The notes under the pieces: model-generated | The model's input: the letters and a program-made list of their open reading frames with translations, nothing else | Database searches by the model: none | What the model was told of the DNA's origin: nothing | Assembly: GCA_012270635.1 (NCBI GenBank) | Contig: JAAXHX010000092.1 | Span: 1 to 8,450, forward strand | From: Dehalococcoidia bacterium | GTDB lineage: Bacteria > Chloroflexota > Dehalococcoidia > Plut-88900 | DNA length: 8,450 bases | Direction of reading: 5' to 3' | Translations under genes and position numbers: made by a program | In this document: in pieces, positions 1 to 6,112 of the stretch | Position numbering within the stretch: position 1 is the stretch's first letter | How the letters are laid out: each line of letters begins with the position of its first letter

Positions 1-539
1 TCGAGCGCCGACGTGGGCTCGTCGAACAGCATGATGTTCGGCTGCATCGCCAGGGCCCGGGCTATGGCCACCCGCTGCTGCTGCCCCCCCGATAGCTCCC
101 TGGGATATTTGTCCGCCTGCTCCGGGATCCCGACCCGCTCCAGAAGCTCCATGGCGATCTTCTCCGCCTCGGAGGCGGGCATCTTTCGCACCTTGGTCGG
201 GGCCAGGGTTATGTTTCGCATCACCGTCAGATGCGGGAACAGGTTGAAGGACTGGAAGACCATCCCCACGTCCCGCCGGATCGCATCGATGTTCCGCACG
301 TCGTCCGTCATCTCTATCCCGTCGACTGTGATGTCTCCCCTCTGATGCTCTTCCAGCCTATTTATCGTACGGATGAACGTCGACTTCCCGGACCCCGAGG
401 GCCCGAACACCACCACCACCTCCCCTTTCTTGATGGTAGTCGTGACGCCGCGCAATGCGTGGAAGTCGCCGTACCACTTGTGTACGTCTCGGCAGATTAT
501 TATGTCCTCGGGGCTGTTTTTCGCTTCTACGGTTGTCAT
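1..539 (-). CDS. aapP: Polar amino-acid ABC transporter ATP-binding protein (3' end outside window)
   Basis: Cytoplasmic ATPase that would drive uptake of polar amino acids through the AapQ-AapM permease pair. My reading of the minus strand from the ATG at 539 gives 179 residues and runs off the left edge at ...PTSAL. All visible ABC landmarks are intact and in order: Walker A GPSGSGKS at residues 46-53, Q-loop VFQS with Gln96, signature LSGGQQQ at 149-155 and Walker B MLFDE ending at Glu174. The stretch [13 protein letters not shown] after the Q-loop is typical of the GlnQ/AapP/HisP subfamily, whose members are about 240-260 residues, so roughly the last quarter (including the H-loop) is missing. 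The start lies 24 bases after the aapM stop and is preceded by only a weak purine-rich site. It is the last visible gene of the aapJQMP operon. Amino-acid specificity cannot be read from the ATPase. Confidence 0.95.
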   Translation of the reverse strand, partial: MTTVEAKNSPEDIIICRDVHKWYGDFHALRGVTTTIKKGEVVVVFGPSGSGKSTFIRTINRLEEHQRGDITVDGIEMTDDVRNIDAIRRDVGMVFQSFNLFPHLTVMRNITLAPTKVRKMPASEAEKIAMELLERVGIPEQADKYPRELSGGQQQRVAIARALAMQPNIMLFDEPTSAL

Positions 540-563
540 TGCCAATCCCCGGCTTTCTCTAGG

Positions 564-1814
564 CTAACGCTCCCCCACGCCCAGGTGTCCCTCGATCCGG
601 CGGCTCACGTAGGACATTCCGTAGGTGAACACCCAGAAGGCCAGCGCGAGGAATATGAACAGCTCCTTGGTGCTGGACAGGTATTCGACGTTGCCCTGGA
701 TGAACGCACGGCTTATCTCCACTATGTCCAACATGCCTATTATGTATACCAGGCTGGTGTCCTTGAACAGGGCGATGAACTGCCCGACGATCGCGGGTAT
801 AACGTTGCGGATGGCCTGGGGCAGTGAAATCAACATCATGGTCTGCCAACCGGGGAGGCCCAACGCCCTAGCCGCCTCCGCCTGGCCCGGATGCAGCGCC
901 TGGAGCCCGCCCCGCACGTTCTCCGCCATGTAGGCCGCACTGAACAGCGTTATGACTATGCCCGCTCGGAGCAGTCTGTTCAGGGGAAAGTCCTCCGGGA
1001 ACGCTAGGGGCACCAGCACCGACGACATGAACAGCAGCGTTATCAGCGGCACGCCCCGAAAGATTTCGATGAACGCCACGCACAGGACCTTCACCACGGG
1101 CAGCCGGGAGCGGCGGCCCAGCGCCAGCGCGATCCCGATGGGGAAGCTGAACACTATGCCGGCTACGGCCAGCAGCAGGTTCAGCATCATCCCTCCCCAA
1201 TAGATCACCGACACGGGTTCGAGGCCCGGGATGCCGGGCAGCCCGCGTAGCAATAGCAGGACCAGAACGAAGACCGCTATCCCCATAAGGACCACCCCCC
1301 GGACCGTGCCCAGCGGTGTGTGCCGCCCGAGCGCCCACCCCACCCCGACCGCCGGCAGGTTGGCCAACAGCAAAAGCCGGACGTCCAATCCCATCCGGTC
1401 CAGGCTGTAGGGCAAGAAGGCGAAGGCCGCCAACGCTATGGCAACCAGCAGCGCTATCCTCCTGCTGGTGCCGCCCCCGGAAATTCCCCACGCCATCCCG
1501 ACCAACACCATTACCAGCATCAGGGCGGCCTGGGGCCTCCAGAAGCAGTTCTGCGCGGCGCAGGCCTTCTCGGTGTTGTACTCGCCGATTACCATGAGGC
1601 CGCCCAGGGTTGAAATGACGCCCCACTCGGCGTCGAAAAGCACCCAGCCCAGCCCCCACCAGAGCCCCGCGACTATGGCCGCCCCAGAAACGACGCTGAG
1701 CAGACCGTTGTACCAAGTGCCGAACAGGTTGTCGCGCGCCCACCCCACCACCCCTCGACTAAAGCGCGGTGGGGGCAGGGCCGGCCGTCGTTCGGTTCTA
1801 GCGTTTGCAGCCAT
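564..1814 (-). CDS. aapM: Polar amino-acid ABC transporter permease (AapM type)
   Basis: Membrane subunit that pairs with AapQ to form the channel of the amino-acid importer. It has 416 residues, in the normal range for AapM, which is longer than simple HisM-like permeases. A charged N-terminus is followed by hydrophobic segments at about 38-60, 95-112, 119-136, 145-162 and 172-189. The conserved permease core starts near VIYWGGMMLNLL (203-214) and contains the IEIFRGVPLI box (249-258). The EAA loop that docks on the ATPase lies at about 312-330 (EAARALGLPGWQ). The N-terminal periplasmic part carries CAAQNC (85-90), a lineage-specific stretch without a role I can assign. The ATG at 1814 is 27 bases after the aapQ stop; an upstream GGGA/GGAA region could serve as a weak Shine-Dalgarno. 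The TAG stop at 564-566 is followed closely by aapP, consistent with one transcript. Confidence 0.93.
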   Translation of the reverse strand: MAANARTERRPALPPPRFSRGVVGWARDNLFGTWYNGLLSVVSGAAIVAGLWWGLGWVLFDAEWGVISTLGGLMVIGEYNTEKACAAQNCFWRPQAALMLVMVLVGMAWGISGGGTSRRIALLVAIALAAFAFLPYSLDRMGLDVRLLLLANLPAVGVGWALGRHTPLGTVRGVVLMGIAVFVLVLLLLRGLPGIPGLEPVSVIYWGGMMLNLLLAVAGIVFSFPIGIALALGRRSRLPVVKVLCVAFIEIFRGVPLITLLFMSSVLVPLAFPEDFPLNRLLRAGIVITLFSAAYMAENVRGGLQALHPGQAEAARALGLPGWQTMMLISLPQAIRNVIPAIVGQFIALFKDTSLVYIIGMLDIVEISRAFIQGNVEYLSSTKELFIFLALAFWVFTYGMSYVSRRIEGHLGVGER

Positions 1815-1841
1815 CCCGCAGATTTCCGTTTCCCGTCCGGT

Positions 1842-3041
1842 TCAGAAGGCTATGCGTCGGTTGTAGAGGTTGCCTATCAGGGAATAGGTCAAGCTCATCG
1901 CCAGGTAAGCCCCCATTATCAAGATGAATATGGACACCGCCGGCGCAGTCTGGGTCATCGTCTTGGCCACGTTGGTCAGGTCCGTATAGCCGATTGCCGC
2001 CGCCAGGCTGCTGTTCTTCGTCAGGTTCAGATACTGGCTGATCGTCGGCGGGACTATCACCCGGAGGGCCTGCGGGAACGTGACGTTCCTCACCGTGCCT
2101 ATGGCCGAGAGCCCCAGCGACCGGGAAGCCTCCGCCTGTCCCTTGCCCACGGACTGGATCCCTGCCCTCACGATCTCGGCTATGAACGCCGCCGTGTACA
2201 TCACCAGCCCCGTTAGCAACGCCATCAGCCCCCCCGACAGCTCGAAGCCCCCGTCTATGCGGCCAAAGGCGCCCTGCGGCGCGGGGGTCGAGATGGCGAG
2301 GGGGTACCCCCCGATTGCCGCCGTTATGACAAACCACCCGACCAGTCCCACAATAACCGTCGCAGCCACGCCCGTCAGAAGGGGGTATGACGCCGAACCC
2401 GTCCGCTCCTCCCTCCGGGACAGTCCCTTGTGCACCAGGACTCCCGCTGCGACGGCCACCGCCACGGACCCCATCCACACCAGCCCCGGGCCCACCCCGT
2501 TCCCGGTCGGCATGGGGAGATACAGCCCTGCGTTGTTCAGGTAGAAGACGCCGCCTACGTCGTATCCCTCGCGCACGGGCGGCAGGGCAAGGACTATGTA
2601 GAACCAGAAGAAGAGCTGGACCAGAAGCGGCACGTTGCGGAAGAACTCGATGTAGACCAGCGCAATCTTCGAGACCAACCAGTTGCCCGACAGGCGAGAA
2701 ACGCCAATGAACACCCCCAGCCCCGTGGCCAAGACCACCCCGATTATCGAAACGAAGACCGTGTTGGTCGCCCCGACTGCCAGGGCGTACAGGAACGAGT
2801 CGGAGGACTCGTAGGGAAGGAAGTGCTGGCCGATGGGGGTCTGGTACTCTCGCCCCAGGAAGCCGAAACCGAATGGGATGTCCCGGTCGCTTATCGCATT
2901 TGCGATGTTGGAGAAGAACCAGGCAATCAGCGCGAGCACCAGGACCCCGGACACGATCTGGGCCGCCCACTCGATTATCTGGGCGTGCCGCCAGACCGGT
3001 ATGCCCTTGTAGGTGAGGTTCGGCAAGCGCGGGTTAATCAA
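1842..3041 (-). CDS. aapQ: Polar amino-acid ABC transporter permease (AapQ type), TTG start
   Basis: Second membrane subunit of the amino-acid importer, 399 residues, which matches AapQ length. A transmembrane segment at about 29-47 is followed by the family hallmark IPFGFGFLGREYQTPIG (55-71). Further segments lie at about 90-113 and 141-153, with the FFRNVPLLVQL box at 133-143. A variable middle region with more hydrophobic stretches (186-203, 222-243) follows. The C-terminal core contains MYTAAFIAEIVRAGI (281-295) and the EAA loop at about 303-321 (EASRSLGLSAIG). The first usable codon is TTG at 3041: an in-frame TGA lies two codons upstream, and the next in-frame ATG is deep in the gene. 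An out-of-frame ATG at 3048 opens a four-codon reading frame overlapping this start. It follows aapJ after a 146-base gap holding a strong hairpin. Product certain; exact N-terminus less so. Confidence 0.92.
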   Translation of the reverse strand: MINPRLPNLTYKGIPVWRHAQIIEWAAQIVSGVLVLALIAWFFSNIANAISDRDIPFGFGFLGREYQTPIGQHFLPYESSDSFLYALAVGATNTVFVSIIGVVLATGLGVFIGVSRLSGNWLVSKIALVYIEFFRNVPLLVQLFFWFYIVLALPPVREGYDVGGVFYLNNAGLYLPMPTGNGVGPGLVWMGSVAVAVAAGVLVHKGLSRREERTGSASYPLLTGVAATVIVGLVGWFVITAAIGGYPLAISTPAPQGAFGRIDGGFELSGGLMALLTGLVMYTAAFIAEIVRAGIQSVGKGQAEASRSLGLSAIGTVRNVTFPQALRVIVPPTISQYLNLTKNSSLAAAIGYTDLTNVAKTMTQTAPAVSIFILIMGAYLAMSLTYSLIGNLYNRRIAF

Positions 3042-3126
3042 GCTTCATCCAATGGCGGGCTTCGGGTCGGACTGATTCTATTACATCAACGCGACTCGCG
3101 CCCGCCTCTCTTCTCCGAAAGCAACG

Positions 3127-3158
3127 AGGGGGCAGCCGGTCATGACCGGCTGCCCCCT
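3127..3158 (-). promoter_or_regulatory. Perfect 32-base palindrome between aapJ and aapQ, probable attenuating or mRNA-stabilising hairpin
   Basis: The two 16-base arms are perfectly complementary (AGGGGGCAGCCGGTCA and its reverse complement, centre between 3142 and 3143). In RNA this would be a very stable GC-rich stem with a tight loop. It sits 29 bases after the aapJ stop. On the minus strand only a short TTT follows, not a long U-run, so complete termination is not expected. In other binding-protein-dependent importers, hairpins at this position protect the binding-protein message or reduce readthrough into the permease genes. The same role is inferred here. A DNA-binding dimer site cannot be excluded. 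Confidence 0.6.
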
Positions 3159-3187
3159 GCCTGCTTCGTCCGAGGTGTCTCCGGGTC

Positions 3188-4306
3188 TTATCGCGGGGGA
3201 GCGGCGTAGATCTGGCCGCCCTTCGGGCAATCCGTGCATGGGGCGTCGGCCCACAATGCGTTGCGTCCGTTCTCCCTGGGTAGGTCTATCCCACCGGGCC
3301 CCAGATTGCGCTCGTATATCTCGCCGTAGTTCCCCACGGCCCTGATCACGTCCTGCGCAACTTCCTGGTCTAGACCCAGATCGTCCTGCCCAAAGGAGCC
3401 TTCCAGTCCGAACAGTCGGTCGACCTTAGTGTCGTTAGTCTTTGCCGTCGGCACGTTGTCGGAGGACACGCCGTAGGCTTCGGAGTAGATGAGGATGCCC
3501 ATGACCGTCTTCACGATGTCGAACCACTGGTCGTCGCCGTGAGGCACCACCGGGCCCAGCGGCTCTTCCGAGATGGTCTCCGGTAGAATTACGTGGGCGT
3601 CCCTGTCCTCCAGCGCGGTGCCCAGGGCCGCCAGCTGGGAGCGGTCGTTGGTGAAGGAATCGCACTGTCCCTTTTCGTAGGCGCTCAGCACAGCATCCGT
3701 GTCTTCGAAAGTCAGCGGGGTGATGTTCAGGTCGTTCTGGTTGGAGAAGTCCTGCAGGTTCAACTCCGTAGTCGTGCCCTGCGTGACGCACACCGTCGCG
3801 TCCTTGAGTTCCAGGGCGCTGGATATGCCCAGGTCTTTGCGCACCATGAAACCCTGGCCATCGTAGAACATGGTCTGGGCGTAGTTGCCCCAGCCCGCGT
3901 CCCGACTGGTGGTCCAGGTTACGGTCCGAACGAGCACGTCCACCTCGCCGGACTGGATGGTCGGTCCCCGCTCCGCCGCCGTAATCAGGCGGATCTCTAT
4001 GGCGTTCGGGTCTCCCAGCACCGCCGTGGCGATCGCCCGACACAGGTCTATGTCAAATCCCACGTTGTTGCCCGACTCGTCCAGGTAGCCGTAGCCCGGA
4101 ACGTCGTTCCTGCTTGCGCAGATCACGTTCCCCCGGTCCCTGACCGCCGCCAGCCTCTCGCCCGAGATCGCCTCCGCCACCATCTCGCCGGCCAACTCCT
4201 GGGCCCGCGTCTCGACGTCATCCTCCGAGAGCCCGCCTCCACAGGCGACCACCACAGCCAGGAGAACGGCGAGTCCGAGAATCGCAAAAAGCCCTTTGTA
4301 CTTCAT
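3188..4306 (-). CDS. aapJ: Polar amino-acid ABC transporter substrate-binding lipoprotein (AapJ type)
   Basis: Extracytoplasmic receptor that would capture polar amino acids and deliver them to AapQ-AapM. It has 372 residues, slightly longer than the usual ~340. The N-terminus is a lipoprotein signal: MKYKG, a hydrophobic run at 6-20, and lipobox VVAC with Cys22 as the lipid-anchored residue. A charged, helix-like linker (about 26-57) precedes the SBP family 3 fold. Family signatures are GFDIDLCRAIATAVLGD (83-99), IQSGEVDVLVRTVTWTTSRD (117-136), VCVTQGTTTELNL (172-184) and GQCDSFTNDRSQL (213-225). The C-terminus matches the AapJ ending (ALW...GGQIYAAPPR), but CxxC (Cys357, Cys360) is inserted within it. 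The ATG at 4306 has a GAGGGGA stretch about 12 bases upstream. As first gene of the operon it lies behind an extended -10 promoter. Exact substrate range cannot be stated. Confidence 0.94.
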   Translation of the reverse strand: MKYKGLFAILGLAVLLAVVVACGGGLSEDDVETRAQELAGEMVAEAISGERLAAVRDRGNVICASRNDVPGYGYLDESGNNVGFDIDLCRAIATAVLGDPNAIEIRLITAAERGPTIQSGEVDVLVRTVTWTTSRDAGWGNYAQTMFYDGQGFMVRKDLGISSALELKDATVCVTQGTTTELNLQDFSNQNDLNITPLTFEDTDAVLSAYEKGQCDSFTNDRSQLAALGTALEDRDAHVILPETISEEPLGPVVPHGDDQWFDIVKTVMGILIYSEAYGVSSDNVPTAKTNDTKVDRLFGLEGSFGQDDLGLDQEVAQDVIRAVGNYGEIYERNLGPGGIDLPRENGRNALWADAPCTDCPKGGQIYAAPPR

Positions 4307-4369
4307 AACTGCTGTCTATCCCCTCTTTCTTCCGGGGGCCCATTCCAACAGGAACGCCCGCGAGGCGCA

Positions 4370-4378
4370 ATTATACCA
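4370..4378 (-). promoter_or_regulatory. Extended -10 promoter element for the aapJQMP operon
   Basis: Read on the minus strand this is TGGTATAAT: a perfect TATAAT (4375-4370) with the upstream TGn of an extended -10 element. No good -35 hexamer is present 17-18 bases upstream, which extended -10 promoters can tolerate. Transcription would begin near 4363, giving a leader of about 57 bases before the aapJ ATG. It lies in the 151-base gap between aapJ and the divergent CDF gene. I saw no convincing promoter for the CDF gene there, and no recognisable Zur/Fur-like palindrome. Confidence 0.5.
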
Positions 4379-4457
4379 AAATCCCATAGAAACGGGAGGC
4401 CAATATAGACTCGACTACCATATCAAGATACCATGCTCTCCACAGGGGGAAGGCGAT

Positions 4458-5558
4458 ATGGCAGACAAAGACCACGCCCACCACCAAGGCCACGATCACG
4501 ACGACCACGGCCACGACTCCCACGACCATGGCCACGACGAGCACGGGCACGATGAGCACGCCAGTCACGACCACCACGGCCATGGGCACGGCGGCCATGA
4601 CCATGCTGCCGAGCTGCGGGGCGCCAGCCGCCGCAGCCTCGCCGTCTCTCTAACCCTGATCAGCGGCTACATGGTGGCCGAGATAGTCGGCGGAATACTG
4701 TCGGGCAGCCTAGCCCTCCTGGCCGACGCAGGCCACATGCTCACCGATGCCCTCGCCATCATGATGGCCCTCGGAGCCATGTGGCTGGGCGAGAGGGCCG
4801 CGTCCGCCACCCGCACCTTCGGCTACTACCGAACGGAGATCCTCGCCGCCCTGGCCAATGTCGTCGGGCTATGGCTCATCGTGGCCTGGATATGCCTGGA
4901 GGCCTACCACCGCTTCCACGAGCTTGGCGCCGGGCACCTGGAGATACAGGGGGCACTGGTGCTCTACGTGGGCCTGGGCGGTCTTGCCGTCAACATAGCA
5001 GCGGCCTGGATGCTGCACCGGGCGTCGGGGCACAGCCTCAACGTGGAGGGCGCGTTCCAGCACGTGCTGGCGGACCTGCTGGGGTCGGTCGGCGTGATAG
5101 TTTCCGCCGCCTTGATGATGGGATTCGGCTGGACCATCGCCGACCCCATAATCAGCATCGTCATCGCCGCCCTCATCCTCTACGGCACCCGGGGCCTGAT
5201 AGCCAGGGTAGTCAACGTCCTCCTGGAAGGCGTCCCCGAGCACGTGGACGTCTACAAGCTCTGCAGCGACATCGAAGACGTCGAGGGCGTTACCCTCATC
5301 CACGACGTGCACGTCTGGACCATCACATCAGGAATGGTGGCGTTCTCCGCGCACGTGCTTATCGACCCGTCCTTCCCCGGAGACAAGGACGGCCTGCTGA
5401 GACGGATCAAGGACCTGGCCCACAAGGACTTCGGCATCACCCACGCTACGGTGCAGTTGGAAGAGTCGGTGCTGGGGTGCAAGGAAGACCATCACGTGGA
5501 CCACCTGGTCTCCCGGTCCCGATTGCGGACCGGTGGAAGAAAGTGGCTGCCCATCTAG
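4458..5558 (+). CDS. czcD: CDF-family zinc/cation efflux transporter with His-rich N-terminus (CzcD/ZitB type)
   Basis: Inner-membrane antiporter expected to export Zn2+ (possibly also Co2+ or Cd2+) in exchange for protons, working as a dimer. The protein has 366 residues. The cytosolic N-terminus (residues 6-49) holds 20 histidines in HxH, HGHD and DEHG units, likely a metal-collecting tail. The six-helix CDF core begins near residue 60. The transport site is visible as HxxxD in helix 2 (His93, Asp97 in ADAGHMLTDAL) and HxxxD in helix 5 (His202, Asp206 in HVLADLLG). The cytosolic C-terminal domain (about 248-340) includes VLLEGVPEHVD and HDVHVWTITSG, and ends with CKEDHH (341-346). I chose the ATG at 4458 because GGGGGAAGG lies directly upstream; an in-frame ATG at 4296 would overlap aapJ's start. 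Divergent from the aap operon and convergent with the His/Cys-repeat gene. Specificity for zinc is inferred. Confidence 0.93.
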   Translation: MADKDHAHHQGHDHDDHGHDSHDHGHDEHGHDEHASHDHHGHGHGGHDHAAELRGASRRSLAVSLTLISGYMVAEIVGGILSGSLALLADAGHMLTDALAIMMALGAMWLGERAASATRTFGYYRTEILAALANVVGLWLIVAWICLEAYHRFHELGAGHLEIQGALVLYVGLGGLAVNIAAAWMLHRASGHSLNVEGAFQHVLADLLGSVGVIVSAALMMGFGWTIADPIISIVIAALILYGTRGLIARVVNVLLEGVPEHVDVYKLCSDIEDVEGVTLIHDVHVWTITSGMVAFSAHVLIDPSFPGDKDGLLRRIKDLAHKDFGITHATVQLEESVLGCKEDHHVDHLVSRSRLRTGGRKWLPI

Positions 5559-5599
5559 CGCTGCTCGGCCTCTCCTGCACAGGCGACCCCATAAACGAA

Positions 5600-5636
5600 A
5601 ATCACCGCCTCCCAAAAGAGGCGGTGATTGTTCTTT
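5600..5636. terminator. Bidirectional intrinsic terminator between convergent genes
   Basis: A perfect 12-bp stem (5600-5611 with 5618-5629, AATCACCGCCTC and its complement) encloses a 6-base loop CCAAAA. On the plus strand TTCTTT follows after one G, suited to ending the CDF transcript, whose stop lies about 41 bases upstream. On the minus strand the stem is followed by TTTCGTTTAT, so it can also end transcripts coming from the His/Cys-repeat gene. Confidence 0.85.
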
Positions 5637-5643
5637 AGCCTTG

Positions 5644-5664
5644 ACCTGCCGGGCCCCGGCAGGT
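5644..5664 (-). terminator. Secondary GC-rich hairpin downstream of the His/Cys-repeat gene
   Basis: A 9-bp stem (ACCTGCCGG, 5644-5652, with 5656-5664) closes on a 3-base loop. It lies 11 bases after the minus-strand stop at 5676 and just before the bidirectional terminator as read on that strand. No U-run follows, so alone it would be a pause or 3'-protection hairpin rather than a full terminator. Confidence 0.4.
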
Positions 5665-5675
5665 TCCGGGGCTAG

Positions 5676-5906
5676 CTACGCGGCGTGGCCGTGGTGCTCG
5701 TGGGAGTCGCACTCGTGGGAGTCGTGGACGTGCCCCGGCTCGTCCCCGTGGTGCTCGTGGGAGTCGCACTCATGCGAGCTGTGGGCGTGGTCCTCGGCGT
5801 GGTGCTCGTGGGAGTCACACTCATGGGAGTCGTGGACGTGCCCCGGCTCGTTCCCGTGGTGCTCGTGGGCGTCGCACTCATGCGAGCTGTGTGCCTCTGG
5901 CGACAT
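5676..5906 (-). CDS. Small His/Cys-rich repeat protein, probable cytosolic metal (zinc) binder; no family recognised
   Basis: A 76-residue protein with no signal peptide or membrane segment. I count 24 histidines, 4 cysteines and many Asp/Glu. It consists of four HECD(A/S)HEHH units (starting at residues 9, 28, 45 and 64), linked by G(N/D)EPGHVHDS or AEDHAHSS. Each unit supplies one Cys (11, 30, 47, 66) and at least four His, an obvious soft/borderline metal site. Two 31-residue halves (6-36 and 42-72) differ only at two positions. The frame is decided by a perfect AGGAGGT seven bases before the ATG at 5906. A competing Thr/Ser-rich frame starts too close to that site. It lies downstream of znuB on the same strand and converges on a CDF exporter. 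Role as zinc buffer, storage or chaperone is inferred from composition and neighbours. Nickel or copper binding is the main alternative. Confidence 0.75.
   Translation of the reverse strand: MSPEAHSSHECDAHEHHGNEPGHVHDSHECDSHEHHAEDHAHSSHECDSHEHHGDEPGHVHDSHECDSHEHHGHAA
5691..5891 (-). repeat. Internal direct repeat: two 93-bp blocks, each with two ~30-bp subunits
   Basis: Blocks 5691-5783 and 5799-5891 match at 89 of 93 bases by my alignment and are spaced 108 bases apart, start to start. Inside each, the subunit GTGGTGCTCGTGGG (plus-strand reading) recurs 57 bases on, so subunits start at 5691, 5748, 5799 and 5856. All offsets are multiples of three, so copy-number change would keep the reading frame. 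The repeat encodes residues 6-72 of the His/Cys-rich protein and points to growth by duplication. Confidence 0.9.
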
Positions 5907-5913
5907 CGCATCT

Positions 5914-5920
5914 ACCTCCT
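5914..5920 (-). promoter_or_regulatory. Consensus Shine-Dalgarno for the His/Cys-repeat gene
   Basis: The minus strand reads AGGAGGT, seven bases before the ATG at 5906-5904. It is the strongest ribosome site in the window; the transporter genes have weaker ones. It selects the His-rich frame over an overlapping ATG at 5911-5909, only two bases away, and suggests high translation. Confidence 0.8.
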
Positions 5921-6075
5921 AGGCTAGCTTCTCCAACGCTTTTGGATTCCATACATCCTATCACACGAAATACGAGACATGCAAAAGCGCGCGAGGAACT
6001 AGCGGTGGCGATGTCCTCGAAAATCGCCCCGACCAGGAGTCGATCTATTCCAATTTTTGCGCCGAGTATCCCGCT

Positions 6076-6106
6076 CAGCCCCCGGAACGTTCGGGGGACG
6101 GGGCTG
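6076..6106 (-). terminator. Possible weak terminator or hairpin after znuB
   Basis: Two alternative foldings overlap: an outer CAGCCCC/GGGGCTG stem (6076-6082 with 6100-6106) and an inner CCCCCG/CGGGGG stem extended by a G-U and an A-U pair (6079-6086 with 6090-6097). It begins 7 bases beyond the znuB stop. No T-run follows directly on the minus strand, so termination is uncertain. The remaining gap up to the His/Cys-repeat gene (5921-6075) has moderately AT-richer sequence near 5930-5985. A poor -35/-10 pair there is not strong enough to call. Confidence 0.35.
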
Positions 6107-6112
6107 TCGGCG

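Noticed and set aside
231..827. Long plus-strand frames opposite the aap genes (also at 2430-3209 and 3593-4408)
   Set aside because: They lie antisense to well-supported transporter genes and are expected in GC-rich DNA; their translations resemble no family.
4296..4457. A 54-codon upstream extension of the CDF exporter
   Set aside because: It would overlap the aapJ start and its promoter, has no conserved residues, and the ATG at 4458 has a strong purine-rich ribosome site.
5691..5891. Regular repeats considered as a CRISPR array
   Set aside because: The blocks are coding, nearly contiguous and spaced in multiples of three; there are no unique spacers of constant length and no cas genes.
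5672..5911. A 79-residue Thr/Ser-rich minus-strand frame overlapping the His/Cys-repeat gene
   Set aside because: Its ATG is only two bases from the AGGAGGT, while the His-rich frame has ideal spacing; the Thr/Ser pattern is the frame-shifted reading of the same repeats.
5533..5927. Plus-strand open frames across the repeat region (Trp/Ser-rich and Val/Leu-rich)
   Set aside because: They are antisense readings of the repeat array, cross terminators or the CDF end, and lack ribosome sites and family resemblance.
5955..5984. Possible promoter TTGCAT-18 bases-TAGGAT (minus strand) for the His/Cys-repeat gene
   Set aside because: Match to consensus is poor at both hexamers; it may be chance in a slightly AT-richer gap, so it is not listed as a feature.
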